Shown here: one piece after another, positions 1 to 12,854 of the stretch
Layout of the letters: each line of letters begins with the position of its first letter
How positions within the stretch are numbered: the stretch's first letter is position 1
The notes under the pieces: model-generated
Told to the model about the DNA's origin: nothing
Database searches by the model: none
Seen by the model: only the letters and a program-made list of their open reading frames with translations
Program-made: the position numbers and the translations under genes
From: Engraulis encrasicolus
Taxonomy: Eukaryota > Chordata > Actinopteri > Clupeiformes > Engraulidae
Length of the DNA: 64,000 nucleotides
Reading direction: 5' to 3'
Assembly: GCF_034702125.1 (NCBI RefSeq)
Contig: NC_085871.1
Coordinates: forward strand, 41,710,233 to 41,774,232

Positions 1-790
1 AGAATCAACCAATTGGGATAGATCAGTAAGGTACATTCATTTGAAAATTCTACTAAATGTAAGCTGATTGTAGGATACTTGTACATAGCCATTTGCAAGG
101 ATGTACTAAATGATTGAGACATGTACAAAAGCATTTGAAATTTGATGAAAGCAATGATAAATGCCATTCTGTTGTGAGAAACTGCAAATTAGTTTTGGGA
201 TTTGTCCATGTTTTGAGAATGACATCTCAGTTTCAAGAAATGAGCCAAACCAATGGAGAAAAACTGTAACACACTGTCCGCCAAACTGTGCTATCTGTCT
301 TTGCTGCTGATATCTTCATGCAAGTTGCTATTTACCTGTGGTGATTTTGGAGGCTGACAGCCCTTTGGAAAGAAGCTGTCTGTCCCTGTTTGTCTTGGCT
401 GTTAGCACTGTAAGGTGTGAGCCCCTCACCCCTCACCCCACACACGGCCCCTAACAGCCTCATTACCATAACAAAATGAGTGATTAGTGTATTAGGTAAA
501 AGCCGCCGGGTCAAATGACCCCTCTCTGGTACTTCTAGGTAGGCAGAAAAATCCTGGTAGTTCTAGTGTTAAACACATAAAGCACAAAAAGGGGGGATCT
601 GGGTGTAAAAGTCTACTTTATTTCTAAAAGAATTTGAGAGGAAGGAGCAGATTAGTTATATTTCTGATTGAGTCCTTTGGGATGTATTTTATTTAATTTT
701 AAAATCCAAAGTCTCTCTGCTCTCTTCCTCTGTAAAACACTCCAACCTGGGTTCCCCTCCAAACTGCATATGTCAAGTCAAGTCAAGTCA
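1..790. other. Non-coding stretch with no gene recognised
   Basis: AT-rich DNA without a convincing exon. A short (CAAGT)n run at about 775-796 resembles the tail of fish LINE-type repeats and marks the 3' truncation point of the neighbouring Penelope-like element. The small open frames here have no domain and no splice context. Confidence 0.5.
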
Positions 791-799
791 AGTCAAGCT

Positions 800-1480
800 G
801 GTTTTATATGGAGAGGTGGGCTATATCATGTGTGCGGAAATGTTGGACCAGGTGTGTGTTTGTTGTATTTTTTTGGATTGTACGTAGGTGTTGTTTGAGT
901 CGGGTGCGTAATGTTTGGCCAGTCTCTCTTATGTATAGTTTGTGGCATGATGTGCATGTGATGGCGTATACTACATTTGAAGTGTCTGGGTGCAGGATGG
1001 TAGTGGGAGCAGAGAGGTGTGAGTGTATGTTTGTGATGAAAAGTTGGGATGTGAAGTGTACTGATTCTCTGGTGGGTGGCGGTGGGGGTTTGCGGTTGAA
1101 TGTTGCCCTGATTATGAGGTCTTTGAGATTCTTGTTTTTTCTGTATGCTGATATGAGCTTGAAGTCCTGGAAGATGGGTGTTTTTGTTGTAGGGTTGTGA
1201 AGTGTTTCTTAAACTGTCTATGGAGCTGCTGTGTGGAGGTTGAGTAGGTAGAGACCAGAGGGATCAGTTGGGTTTCCAGAAAAGATGAGGTAGTGGAGTT
1301 GGGATTAGGTTCAGGGACCTGGTTGGGGGATGGGTTAGAGTTAGGGTTAGGAGCAGGGCTGGTGTTAGGGTTAGGGTTGGGTTGGGGGATGGGTCATCTG
1401 GGGAGTGGTTAAAGTTAGGAGTGGGCGCAGGTCCAGGGTGTGGGTAGGCTTGCTCCTTATAGGAGGAAGGTTGGGGTTAA
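800..1480 (-). pseudogene. Penelope-like element, GIY-YIG endonuclease part
   Basis: On the minus strand a frame across about 1200-808 reads through a region containing NVVYAITCTSCHKLYIRETG (about 909-978). This matches the GIY-YIG module of Penelope-like elements: a VVYAI strand, a CxxC zinc motif, and LYIxETG. The piece from 1290 to 1480 is the low-complexity Pro/Asn/Thr-rich linker between reverse transcriptase and endonuclease. In family members the endonuclease nicks target DNA. Here the frame stops near the (CAAGT)n run at 775-800, and a 2 kb insertion separates it from its reverse transcriptase. It is a dead copy. Confidence 0.75.
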
Positions 1481-1811
1481 AGGGACACTCCACCCATTTT
1501 GCATTAGGCTTTCCATTGCTAGACATCCAGTCATACTTTTGAATGGTCTTGCAAAAAACTCTCAATTCCCCCTGAGATAGGAGAAATCCGCATTCATCTC
1601 TTAACACTTCCTCTGTCAATGATGTAAAAATCGTCATTTTGCATCATTGACAGAGGAAGTGTAAGAGAGGTGGATTTCTGTTGAGACTACAAGCCTTTTT
1701 CACCACCCTTTCAACCCCGCCCGTAGGGGGTTGGACCTAATGCTCTAACAGACCTATCACAGATCAGTGTCCCAGTGCTTTTGAAATCACTGGCATTGAG
1801 GCTCCAGTAAG

Positions 1812-2009
1812 CAGTGTTGCCAGATTGGGCTGTTTCCCACCCAATTGGGCTGCTTGGGATGGCCGTCTGCGGGTAAAAATGGCATTTTACAGGAAAACTC
1901 GCCCAATCTTTCCCATCGACATCAATAGAATTGGGCGGGATTTAGTGCTTCCAGCCGGGTTTTGAGCATTTTTTGGGCTGGAAATCATCAGCCTCATCTG
2001 GCAACACTG
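1812..2009 (+). mobile_element. hAT-type MITE, copy 1, with 8-bp target duplication
   Basis: About 198 bp starting CAGTGTTGCCAGATTGGG and ending in the complementary CTGGCAACACTG. It is flanked by a perfect 8-bp duplication CCAGTAAG (1804-1811 and 2010-2017). An 8-bp duplication and CAG-type ends are hAT hallmarks. No coding capacity. Confidence 0.8.
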
Positions 2010-3086
2010 CCAGTAAGTCACTGGCATAGCTGGAAAGGAGAAGCTGGAGCACATTGCAGCTTAATTTTCAAGACTTTATTTTGTGCACACACCCGACCAA
2101 CGTTTTGGTGTTGCTACACCTTCTTCAGAGTCAAATGATAGCAAGAGAGAGACACACATTTCAAGACTTGACATTCACAGGTGATCCCACTTGGTTTGGC
2201 TAAATTGGTCTCATCTCATTGCAGGTAATTGACCCCACCCCCAACACCAGGACAAGATTGCAGACAATTAGACAGAGAGGCTTCGTAGAAAGGCATTTTG
2301 GATTCATACTCTAAATTCAGTGGAGCCTCAGGGCATAAATGAGGAACACAATATGTCTTGCTCTCTGTAACAAATTGCTCCAGCATCGCGGCTGTGGTCT
2401 TGTAATAATTGTAGCTGTGGTTTTATTGACAATGTTCTTTGTGTATTGTTTTTTTCACTTTTTTGTTTTGTTTTGGGAAGTTGGCAAGCTGTCTAATTGT
2501 CTACAATCTTGTCCTGGTGTTGGGGGGTGGGGTCAATTACCTGCAATACTCATGAACGGCCATCCGGGTACTTTGCTCGTAAATGTGCGTTACGCCCCTT
2601 TATGGGTGAAAACAAACCGAATGTCTCATTGACTTACATGCTACATCGGCTAGCCTAAATGAACACATTCCATGCTTCAGCCACGGCTGTTTGGCTATAT
2701 TATTTGAACAGCCGGCAACGCAACACGTTTTCGGCATGTTGCGCATGAACAACGCTAGTCTACAGGTCTGTATCTTTCGTTTATTAAACCCCAATAACAC
2801 CAATTGACTTGCATTTCCTGTTTTCCCCCACAAATGGGCGTAACGCACAACGCCGTTCATGAGTATGAGATCAGACCAATTTAGCCAAACCAAGTGGGAT
2901 CACCTGTGAATGTCAAGTCTTGAAATGTGTGTCTCTCTCTTGCTATCATTTGACTCTGAAGAAGGTGTAGCAACACAGAAACGTTGGTCGCGTGTGTGCA
3001 CAAAATAAAGTCTTGAAAACTAAGCTGCAGTGTGCTCCAGCTTCTCCTTTCCAGTGATGTCTGTCCCACTGTGATGCACCTGCAAG

Positions 3087-3284
3087 CAGGGTTGCCAGAT
3101 GAGGCTGATGATTTCCAGCCCAAAAAATGCTCAAAACCAGCCTAGAAGCTCAAAATCCCGCCCAATTCTATTGATTTCTATGGCTAAAATTGGGCAGGTT
3201 TTTCTGCTAAATGCCATTTTTACCCGCACACGACCATCCTAAGCAGCCCAATTGGGCGGGAAACAGCCCAATCTGGCAACACTG
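3087..3284 (-). mobile_element. hAT-type MITE, copy 2, with 8-bp target duplication
   Basis: Same family as the element at 1812-2009 in opposite orientation, flanked by CCTGCAAG at 3079-3086 and 3285-3292. The different target duplication proves an independent insertion rather than one long palindrome. Confidence 0.8.
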
Positions 3285-3524
3285 CCTGCAAGCTGAGGGA
3301 GGGATGATGCAGAGTCCCAAATAACTGGGTGTGGCCTGTGGAACTTGAGCATTGCAGTGCATTATGGGGATTGTTGTCACAAATCCACAAGCACTAAAAC
3401 GTCATTTTCTGCCTTTTCTTGGCCAAGAAGGCACCAAATTAGAAATGTATGCTACTATTCTACTATAAATATGACCCACTTTCAGTAACATATTCATGTC
3501 TCCACCGGTGGAATGCCCCTTTAA

Positions 3525-5047
3525 GGTTAGGGATGGGTATGGGGAAGGGGATATAGGAGGATTTTGGATTGGGATTAAGTAGAGAGTTGGGTGGGGGGTC
3601 ATAGCTGGGAGAGGGTAGAGAGATGTGGTTGAGAGTAGACAGGCGTTGAGAGGAGGTAGAGTAGAGAGGGGGAGAGTTAGAGGCAAGACCTGTCATGGAC
3701 ATTTGTGGTGGTTGGTCTGTAGCACGTGTTAGTGTGTGTTGGTGTGTAGTTGATGTTGTGTGAGGGTGTGTAGTAGTGGGTGTTGTGTGCACGTCTGTTG
3801 TGCCTGTGTGGGAGTGAGTGGGAGCAAGTGCAGAGAGTGTGTCGTTTTTAATGGTGCGGAGGAAGCGCTTTGAATAGTGGCGTCGGCGTAGTGCTTGGAA
3901 TAGTGTGGAGGTGGCTGTATTAAAATCTGAGGTGTGGGTGCAGATGCGGTGGAAGCGGATCAGTTGTGATTTAATTATTCCTTTAAATGTATGTTTTGGG
4001 TGGTAACTTGTTTTGTGTAGTAGTGTGTGTGAATCAGTGGGTTACTTTGGTGTGTAGAGCTTTATGTGTAGGGGATATAGGGGCGAGGAAGACAGTGGTG
4101 TCAAGGAAATTTACTGTGTGGGGGTGAATTGTTGCTTTGAGTTTTATGGATGGGTGGTGTGAGTTAAGAATGTCTAGAAAATTGTCAAAAAGATGGAGGG
4201 GGTGTGACCAGGCGCCGATAATGTCATCTAGGAAGCGAAAAAAGAAAAGTGGTTGATATGGACACTTACTCAGTGCAGCTTGCTCCCACTCACTCATGAA
4301 GATGTTGGCATATGATGGTGCGAATCTTTGACCCATGGCAGTTCCATGTATTTGAAGATATGTTTTATTGTCAAAGTCAAAGTCATTGTGGGTTAGACAG
4401 ATGTTCATTAGTTGGAGAAGTATGTCATCAGGTCCGGAAGGGGTCAGGATAGGCAGAGAATGTTTTTGTCATGGTTTGGAGTCCCTTGGAGGCTGTCTAC
4501 ATCTATGGTGAATAGGTGGGTGTTGTGTGGAACTGCCATGGGTCTGATTTTTTCTATGAAATCATATGTGTCTTTAATGTAGCTGGGGTGGCGTGTAGAG
4601 AGTGGGTTAATGTGGTGGTCTATGTAAATGGAAATATTGTATGTGCTGCTGGAACAGTCTGAGACTATGGGTCTGCCGGGAGGAACCTCAAAGGGAACAG
4701 TCCATGTTTCAGGTGATTTATGGATCTTGGGGAGAAGGTAAAATTGTCTGGTGCGTGGGTTGTTAGGTCCGATCAAAAAGTCCTGCTGTTTGCGTGTTAT
4801 GTAACGTTGTTCATATAATGTGTGTACTAAGTCCCTGATTATTTGTTGGGTGGTGGGTTGTAGTGATGTATGTATCTGTTTGTAATATGTGGTGTTATTA
4901 AGTTGCCTGTTGGCTTCCAAAATGTAGGAGTGGGTGTCCATGATGACAATTTTTGAGCCTTTGTCTGCAATTGTGATGTTTGGGTTGTGTTTTAACTGTT
5001 CAATGGCATGTTTTTCTGCTTGTGTAATGTTGGATGCTGTGGGAGGC
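3525..5047 (-). pseudogene. Penelope-like element, reverse transcriptase part (frameshifted)
   Basis: Minus-strand fragments encode a Penelope-type reverse transcriptase. The upstream part (5050-4444) has ITIADKGSKIVI, LPKIHKSP, PGRPIVSDCSSSTYNISIYI and LFTIDVDSL. The downstream part (about 4430-4034) has GTAMGQRFAPSYANIFM, the catalytic FLDDI (about 4218-4240) and VNFLDTTV, followed by FKGIIKSQLIRFHRICTHTSDF down to about 3850. A single-base frameshift near 4440 separates the halves. The N-terminus is cut by a hAT relic at 5047, and the proline-rich linker (3800-3525) is interrupted by the TTAA element. The order RT, linker, GIY-YIG is diagnostic of Penelope-like elements. Not functional. 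Confidence 0.85.
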
Positions 5048-5665
5048 AGGGCTTTGAACCGGTTCAAGGAACGAAAACGAAAACCGGGAACTTTTTGTAT
5101 TTTACAGGGAACAGAAACGAAACCGGAAACGTTATTACTTTTTATGTTCTGGAACAGGAACACTTATTTAAAAATAATGGTAACCGGTTAATACCGGTTA
5201 ATACCGTTCCTCAAACTAAAAAAAAAAAAAGTAATTATTTTCCTGCGCACGTTACCATGACGGCTGAGGTTCACGTCCTGTGTGACATCAGACATTCTCT
5301 GACTGAATGGAGAGAGAGCTGTGGACTACAACGTCTCCACTCCACATCTTAAATAAGAGAAACCACTGTACAAAAGGGCAAAGTTTCCATTGCATCATCG
5401 TAAGACATTGCAGAGAAGCGCATGTAAAGCGCACCAAGAATGTTAGACGTTATTGGGCATCCATGGCCGCTTTAAATATGCACAAACTCACAATGTCCAT
5501 CATAGCGCCCGTGACCCAAGTCAGCGTGGAGCGTGCATTTTCATCATTGAGGTTTATTCTCTGCTTCTCCGCTTAGGTCGTCCCTAAATGACAAAGCCAG
5601 CTGACAGGAACGAAATAACCGTTCCGGGAACAGTATTTTTCTGTTCTAACCGGTTCGGGAACGCC
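5047..5665 (+). mobile_element. hAT element relic with part of the dimerisation domain
   Basis: The left end reads CAGGGCTTTGAACCGGTTC and the right side has the related GTTCTAACCGGTTCGGGAAC. Between 5440 and 5600 the plus strand encodes SVERAFSSLRFIL, the conserved C-terminal hAT dimerisation motif, followed by a stop and a frame-broken continuation. The rest of the transposase is gone. The element truncates the Penelope-like reverse transcriptase. Confidence 0.7.
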
Positions 5666-5699
5666 ATGGTGGCGAGAGCATCATTATATGCGGCTACCT

Positions 5700-6353
5700 T
5701 GGTGCCTCAGGCCCTTGTCAGTTTGCTATTATCAGTGGAACAATGAACTCAGAAGTTTAATGAGATATTTTACAGAAAAAAATTGAGGTAGTCTGTCACA
5801 CAGTTGAGGCACACAAGAGGATGGGTGCTGAAATGGGACAACAACCCATATTTTAGAGGCAATTGACTTTTGAATTGCTTCATAAGAATGAAATACACAT
5901 TCTGGAATAGCCCAGTCAAAGCTCTGACAAAAAAAAATTGAGATGATATGGCATGAAGTCAAGAAAGCTATTCACTCCAGATATCCCAGAAACCTTGCTG
6001 AAGAAGGGCAGTTTTCTAAAGAAGAGGGAGACAAGATACATCCAGATTGTTTTGTTAATCTGATCTGCAACTACAGGAAACATCTGGTTGAGGTTATTGT
6101 GACTAACTTAGGGTTAAAACCTATTGAATGCAAGGGTGTACTTACTTATGACTTGCTGTCCTGTGAATGTTTACATCTTATGGCCAATGAAAATATGAAA
6201 ACTTGTAAATGTTTGGGTTGAATTAGTTAAAGCAGACTCTGGTTGTTCCTTCTTGTGATTTCCGGAAAGATCAGACCATGTTTTATGACCAATTTTGACA
6301 GAAATGTAAGAAATTTCAAAGGGTGTACACACTTTTTCCTGGGACTGTACTGC
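5700..6353 (+). mobile_element. Degenerate Tc1-like transposon fragment
   Basis: Runs of fish Tc1-type sequence: CACACAGTTGAGGCACACAAG, the AGATATCCCAGAAACCTTGC region, and a right end reading GGGTGTACACACTTTTTCCTG. Open frames at 5943-6221 and 6243-6473 lie in non-coding orientation or broken sequence. No intact transposase. Confidence 0.55.
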
Positions 6354-6354
6354 C

Positions 6355-6582
6355 CTACAAAGGCTAAGCGCAGTAACTACGCCACCATTGAAACTGAGAA
6401 AAATGACCTTAAAGTTTTCCTACTGGCCAGCCAAGCAGGTTGCAGGTACAACAGTGGTGATGCTTTTAAATAATGCATTTATAGGAAGGAATGTTTTATA
6501 GAAAAAGAAAAGTTTTAAAAATATGACCTTTGACCTCTAAAAAGTAGAAAAATCGTAGATACTGCACTTAGCCTTTGTATAA
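6355..6582. mobile_element. Short TIR element with CAAAGGCTAAGCGCAGTA ends
   Basis: TACAAAGGCTAAGCGCAGTAACTAC at the left is matched by the complement at 6556-6582. Related ends recur at 6604-6630, 8570-8600 and 8760-8785, so several copies or one broken longer element occupy 6.35-8.79 kb. TA borders both ends. Confidence 0.5.
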
Positions 6583-7684
6583 CGTGACTAATTAGAACAC
6601 TATTCCAAAGGCTAAGTGCAGTATCTACAATTTAGCTATGTTCTGAACATAACATTTTTGAATTACTTAAGCATTTTTATTTTATTTGTATTGGTTTGTG
6701 GTTTGTTTATGTCAGTTTATAATTGGGTGATGTATTTAAATTGCACATTAGCTTCAGTAATCTATTTTTTATTATTTTTAAAATGTCATATTGCACAGTT
6801 TCATGTGAAATATGATATGAAAGCCTATACAAATAAATTACTTTACAATTACAATACACACTTTTAAGCATTTGGGATGGTGTTCTTTGTTATATTTGGT
6901 TTTCTAATGGCATTGATATCACTGGACATGCAGAACACAAATACACACAACCATTTGGGTGTCAACTTTAACCCATTTTAGCCTATGCCCTTTTTGGGAA
7001 AAGGTGCCCTCTGCCTATTAAAACTTAAACATCACCCTTGGCCGATGCCCGATACGGAGAAGCCGATATTCAGGGCCGATAAAAATGACAAAAATCAGTA
7101 TCAGTAAAAAAAAATCCTATACCATCACCTTTTCATCACACCATAACGTGAATAACAGGAAAATAACTGTCATGTACAAAGCACACTGAGGAACTAGTTT
7201 TTCAAGTGTCTGTAGCCTACACAGTATTATATCGACCTTAAAAGGAATACATGACACATTCAAAGGTGGCTTGACAGTGGTACAATAACATAGAACTTGA
7301 CTGTAAATTAGGAAAATGTTGGGGATGACCCCAAGATTATTATGGGTGTAAATATTTAGGCCTATTTTTTCACCTGAATACTTGATTTACTAGGGCCTTT
7401 GGACTAAGCCCATTTCACTAAAATAAATCAATCAACTAAATAACAATAACAAAACAAAATAACAAACCAAAGAAATGCAAACAAAATACATAGACAACTA
7501 AAACCATTTTCTTAAACCAAACCCCCTTATTTTCATATTATAACATGGGCCTACATTGCAAAGAATCCCATTGAAAACACCCCTGTCCAAAATGGTTTGG
7601 TCCATCAAACTGCAGACACCCCCTCTATTTTACTCAGATTGGAACATTCACTTGTTGCTGAACGAGGAAGTGGCAGCATTACGG
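6583..7684. other. AT-rich spacer, no gene recognised
   Basis: Contains a fragment (about 7040-7090) with GCCGATA repeats typical of a fish hAT end, and otherwise unremarkable AT-rich sequence. No exon, RNA gene or complete element seen. Confidence 0.4.
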
Positions 7685-7689
7685 TGACC

Positions 7690-7989
7690 TGAGGTGCATC
7701 CCAATATGTGACCTTGCCTCCTCCACTTGCCTCCTCCACTTGCTTCTCGTCATGATGACATCACTGACAACAGCATTATATTTCAATATCTTGCAAAAGC
7801 TCAATTGTAAAGTCTTTTTCTCATTTGCAATTGGGATGGTGAAAGAAAAACAGTCCCTCAAAAGTTGTTGTGGCGAGGCTGACAGCTGGGAAACTTTATT
7901 GTTTTTTCCCCACGGAGGAGGGGCCATGAGGCGGGACGAGGAGACAAGCACAAGTGGAGGAGGCAAGGTCACATATTGGGATGCACCCC
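7690..7989. mobile_element. Fold-back MITE (GCATCCCAATATGTGACC ends), copy 1
   Basis: About 300 bp with long inverted ends (GCATCCCAATATGTGACCTTGCCTCCTCC-like) around a core containing CATGATGACATCACTGACAAC. Five related copies lie at 21407-21708, 30428-30702, 31316-31596, 48370-48530 (partial) and 62555-63345 (interrupted). No coding capacity. Confidence 0.7.
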
Positions 7990-8850
7990 TGGTCAGTTAA
8001 ATGTTACAGAAATGTTTTACAGTATTTCTAACCAAATAAACGTCTATGACTTCAAATAGCCAGTTTGCAAGTTATGTTTGTTACTCATTAGAGATCGCTA
8101 AACAGATGGAAGTTGATAAATGAATGACGCTACGAAATGCACGTTTTGAAACGCGGTGGAAATGAAACACTGAAACATGCTGGTAGGCACTCGTTACAAC
8201 GCTAGTTCTAGGTAAAAGTTATGGCAAATGGGGGTGACAAATGACAGAACAATGAACCAGAGAAATAAAAACAGTAGTTTACTCTTGTTGGAACGGCTGG
8301 TTGATTGCTCAACTTATGCAGTCTGTGCAGTCTGTGCTTGAAATCTGAGGGTGTTTGTGAATGTTGTCTAGTTACTTGATATTTGCATTACTCGGATGAC
8401 AGACCGCATCTACTGAGCAGCCGAGTTAACTGAACGCATGACTTCACAACCTACTGCGTTTAGCCTTGGCTTTCTACTGTGTTGCGAGCCAGGCGAACAA
8501 AGGAAGACCGCAGCAACTACACGTACTGCGTTTAGCTTTAGTTTTTTTTTAGAATGTTCGAACCAGTTGAACAAAGGCGACCGCAGTAACTACCACTTAC
8601 TGCGGTTAGCCTTGGTTTTAGGTTGACTTTTGTAGTTACTGCGAAATTGAAACATTAATATCTCTAAAACGGGACACATTTGGACCACAAAACTTTGCCA
8701 CAAAATAAATAAGGTGTTATTAAGGCCATTTTCAGTATAAACTCAATTTCGACAAAATATGTAGTTACTGCGTTTAGCCTTTGTACGGCAGAGTAGTTGT
8801 CCTGATCCTTGAAATGGTGAATGAGTTTGAGTCTGCGGTGATAAAGGTAA

Positions 8851-8852
<2 letters not shown>

Positions 8853-8930
<78 letters not shown>
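8853..8930. repeat. (GT)n microsatellite
   Basis: Nearly perfect dinucleotide run. Translated Cys-Val or His-Thr frames across it are artefacts. Confidence 0.95.
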
Positions 8931-8931
<1 letters not shown>

Positions 8932-9104
8932 GAGAGTGAATGTAGGGTGATTAACACACACACACTGTGTGTGTGTGTGTGTCTGTGTCTCTGTGTGTGT
9001 GTGTCTGGCGCTTGCATGTTAACCACTCTACACTCAATCTCAAAACACACACACTCGAACACAGGTAGAGGATCAAACTCTGTTCAGTGTTTCACAAATT
9101 GTCA

Positions 9105-9108
<4 letters not shown>

Positions 9109-9199
<91 letters not shown>

Positions 9200-9260
9200 C
9201 GTGTGTTCGTGTGTTCGTGTGTGTGTGTGTGTTTGTGTATGTGTGTGTGTGTTCGTATGT
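9109..9260. repeat. (GT)n microsatellite in the intron before the B30.2 exon
   Basis: About 90 bp of pure GT followed by GTGTTC variants, ending about 75 bp upstream of the B30.2 splice acceptor. Confidence 0.95.
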
Positions 9261-9337
9261 GTGTGTTCATGTCGTCTCTTCCCCATAGTCTGATGAGTGT
9301 GTTGTCTACCTCCTCATTCCTCTCCTCTTGTGTGCAG

Positions 9338-9870
9338 ATGCCTGTGAGCTGACACTGGACCCCAACACAGCAAACAGCTGCCTCTCTCTCTCTGAGGGGA
9401 ACAGGAAGGTGACACAAGGGCAGCAGCAGCCGTATCCTGACCACCCTGACAGATTTGACCGCTGGTACCAGGTGCTGTGTAGAGAGGGTCTGACTGGACA
9501 CTGCTACTGGGAGGCTGAGTGGAGTGATGGTGTGGCTGATATAGCAGTGGCATATAAAAGTATCCAGAGGAAAGGAGCGGGGGGTGAGAGCGGGTTTGGA
9601 TTGAATGACAAGTCCTGGAGACTGAAGTGCAGTAGTAACAGTTACACTGTCTTTCACAATAATAAGAGTACTGAAATACCCGCCCCCTCCCCCCACTCCA
9701 GCAGAGTAGGAGTGTACCTGGACTGGCCAGCAGGCACTCTGTCCTTCTACAGCGTCTCCTCTGACACACTCACCCACCTGCACACGTTCCACTCCACATT
9801 CACTCAGCCCCTCTATCCTGGGTTTTATGTTACTTATGGCTCCTCAGTGTCCCTGTGCCAGATCACATGA
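9338..9870 (+). CDS. PRY-SPRY (B30.2) terminal exon, 176 residues
   Basis: The exon follows a good acceptor (CCTCTTGTGTGCAG, ending at 9337) in phase 1 and ends with TGA at 9868-9870. The frame starts DACELTLDPNTAN (PRY), then YPDHPDRFDRWYQVLCREGL and GHCYWEAEW (SPRY strands), RVGVYLDWPAGTLSFY and PLYPGFYV near the end, all in canonical order and at full B30.2 length. In fish this exon type ends TRIM/finTRIM, NLR-C and stonustoxin-like proteins, where B30.2 binds protein ligands. No upstream exon (RING, B-box, NACHT) is visible in the 9.3 kb to the left, which is transposon debris. It may be the last exon of a gene starting outside the window or an orphan pseudo-exon. The frame itself is intact. 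Confidence 0.8.
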
Positions 9871-9893
9871 GCTCCTGCTGCTCCTCATGACAG

Positions 9894-10960
<1,067 letters not shown>

Positions 10961-10974
10961 GATTATAAAAGCAC

Positions 10975-11085
10975 ATATTCAAGGTTTTATGCGAACACTC
11001 ACTTTTGGGTGCGACCCCTCTGCAGTCCCTTCGTGACCCCCTTGGGGGTTCTGACCCCCAGTTTGGGAACCACTGGTATACATCA
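10975..11085. mobile_element. hAT-type element right end (fragment)
   Basis: GTGACCCCCTTGGGGGTTCTGACCCCCAGTTTGGGAACCACTG is the widespread vertebrate hAT terminus (complement of CAGTGGTTCCCAAACTGGGG). The left end is not seen; it was probably lost in the CA array. Confidence 0.6.
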
Positions 11086-11411
11086 AGTGGAATTGTTTAG
11101 GCAGCTGAGATGATCATGTACATAACATTCCAATGCTGTTGTCATTATTTTGTATTAGTTTAAGTTGTTGTGTTTGTATAACTCCTCATCATTCTTGTTT
11201 GCCTCTGTGTGTCGACAACATTCCAATGCCTTTGTCATTATTTTGTATTAGTTGAAATTGTTGTGTTTGTATAACTCCACATCATGCTAACCTTTTGCTT
11301 ATCTTTGTCCACCCATGCATAATCTGACCCAAAGTGCTACAGAATAAAATAAAACACACACTCACACGATGATTATATTGTTTGTTTTTTTGTTTTTTGA
11401 TGGATATATTA

Positions 11412-12854
11412 CAAACCCCAACTCCGATGAAGGTGGGACGTTTGGTAAACAGTGAATAAAATCAAAATGCTATGTTTTTCAAAACATTCAATCTATTCAT
11501 TAGATGGAGAATGGTGAAAAGACAACATATTAAGTGTTAAAACCGAGAAAAAATATTGTTTTGGGGGACATATGTACTCATTTCTAATTTGATAAATCCA
11601 ACACGTCTCAAAAGAGTTGGGACGGGGATCAGCGAAATTTAGTAAACATCCAAATAAGATAAAACAACAAAGAAGAACATTTCAAAATGAATTGTACTGA
11701 CGGACAATATAGGTGTCCAGGTATATGATCATCACAGAGAGGCTGAGTCACTCAGAATTAAAGATGCAAAGGGAATAATTACCATAGTTATTACATACAT
11801 TTTTGAATTCCCTTTGATTTAGCACAATTGAGTGTATATAAGACATATTTTTGTTAATAAAATCATTGTATAGGTTCATGACATCATGAAATATATATTG
11901 GCTGTAGTCTCACTCTAGCACTCCAGGAATTAGAGCTATTGAAAATTGACCATATTTTGCTTAATGCATGAAAATGATACAGGGGTGTAACATTCTCCTA
12001 AGCACCTGAGCTCACTTGAAATAGACCCAGAAGACATGGGAAACTGTCCTTTGCTTACAGAAGTCAGCAGAAGTTGTAGAAGTCCATTCTTTTTGACAAT
12101 AATAGAGCATTGCACATCCTGTGCTACAGTGAAAATGGACCATCCAACTTGTGTTAGTGCTAGCTTCAAAAGTCAGCCTCCATGATGGCATGCGGGTGCA
12201 GTAGTGCATTGGTTAAGATGTTCTCACTCATCTGTAGAGTTAAATACAGTGCTGAATGGTATAAATGGGTTTTAAACAGCATGAAAAGCCACTCATGCAT
12301 TATATTTTGAAGGGAGATCTTCGATTACTGCCACATAGTAAGGTCAAATTGCATTCTCTACTATGTTTTAACAGTTTGGCTCCATCATAAGGACCAGCAG
12401 GTGATAAAATGGTGGGTTTTTGGTCAAGACCTGTCACACTATAAGCACTACAGAAAGGAAAACATTGCAAAACATGACAAGGAATACACCCACCATTTAA
12501 GCTGGTGAAATCATGTCCAAGATAGGAATTAACGCTGTTTTGTATATAAAACCATCTAATCGTTTCTGGTAATTAACTCTGAAGTGTTGTCCTTTGTTTT
12601 GTTTTTAGTCTTCTTCGACTTTTGCTGCCATTTATTGTCCCCGTCCCAACTCTTTTGAGACGTGTTGGATTTATCAAAATAGAAATGAGTACATATGTCC
12701 CCCAAAACAATCTTTTTTCTCGGTTTTAACACTTAATATGTTGTCTTTTCACTATTCTCCATCTAATGAATAGATTGAATGTTTTGAAAATGATAGCATT
12801 TTAATTTTATTCACTGTTTACCAAACGTCCCAACTACATCGGAGTTGGGGTTTG
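11412..12854. mobile_element. Long-TIR, TA-flanked element (Tc1/mariner-like), copy 1
   Basis: 1443 bp, flanked by TA on both sides. Inverted repeats of about 215 bp start CAAACCCCAACTCCGATGAAG. The interior holds degraded sequence (about 12370-12530) that looks to me like the PDLSPIENxW region of Tc1/mariner-type DDE transposases, but no open transposase. It is nearly identical to the copy at 34887-36333, implying recent activity or homogenisation. Superfamily assignment rests on the TA duplication and that resemblance. Confidence 0.7.

Larger units (their letters stand above)
1481..3520. mobile_element. TTAA-flanked composite DNA element (Kolobok-like) inserted in the Penelope-like linker
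   Basis: The segment is bounded by TTAA at 1477-1480 and 3521-3524. Its ends are imperfect inverted repeats (AGGGACACTCCACC at the left; the complement of AGGGGCATTCCACC at the right). A TTAA target with AGGG ends fits Kolobok better than piggyBac, whose ends begin CCC. Linker sequence of the Penelope-like element continues on both sides, so this is a clean insertion. It carries no transposase. Inside are two hAT MITEs, a 190-bp inverted repeat (2040-2235 against 2868-3060), a hairpin at about 1595-1665 and another at 2221-2275/2492-2548. The apparent reading frames across it are repeat artefacts. Confidence 0.65.

Noticed and set aside
1336..1385. TTAGGG-like telomeric repeats
   Set aside because: Only a few imperfect units. 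The stretch is the Asn/Pro/Thr-rich linker of the Penelope-like element read on the other strand.
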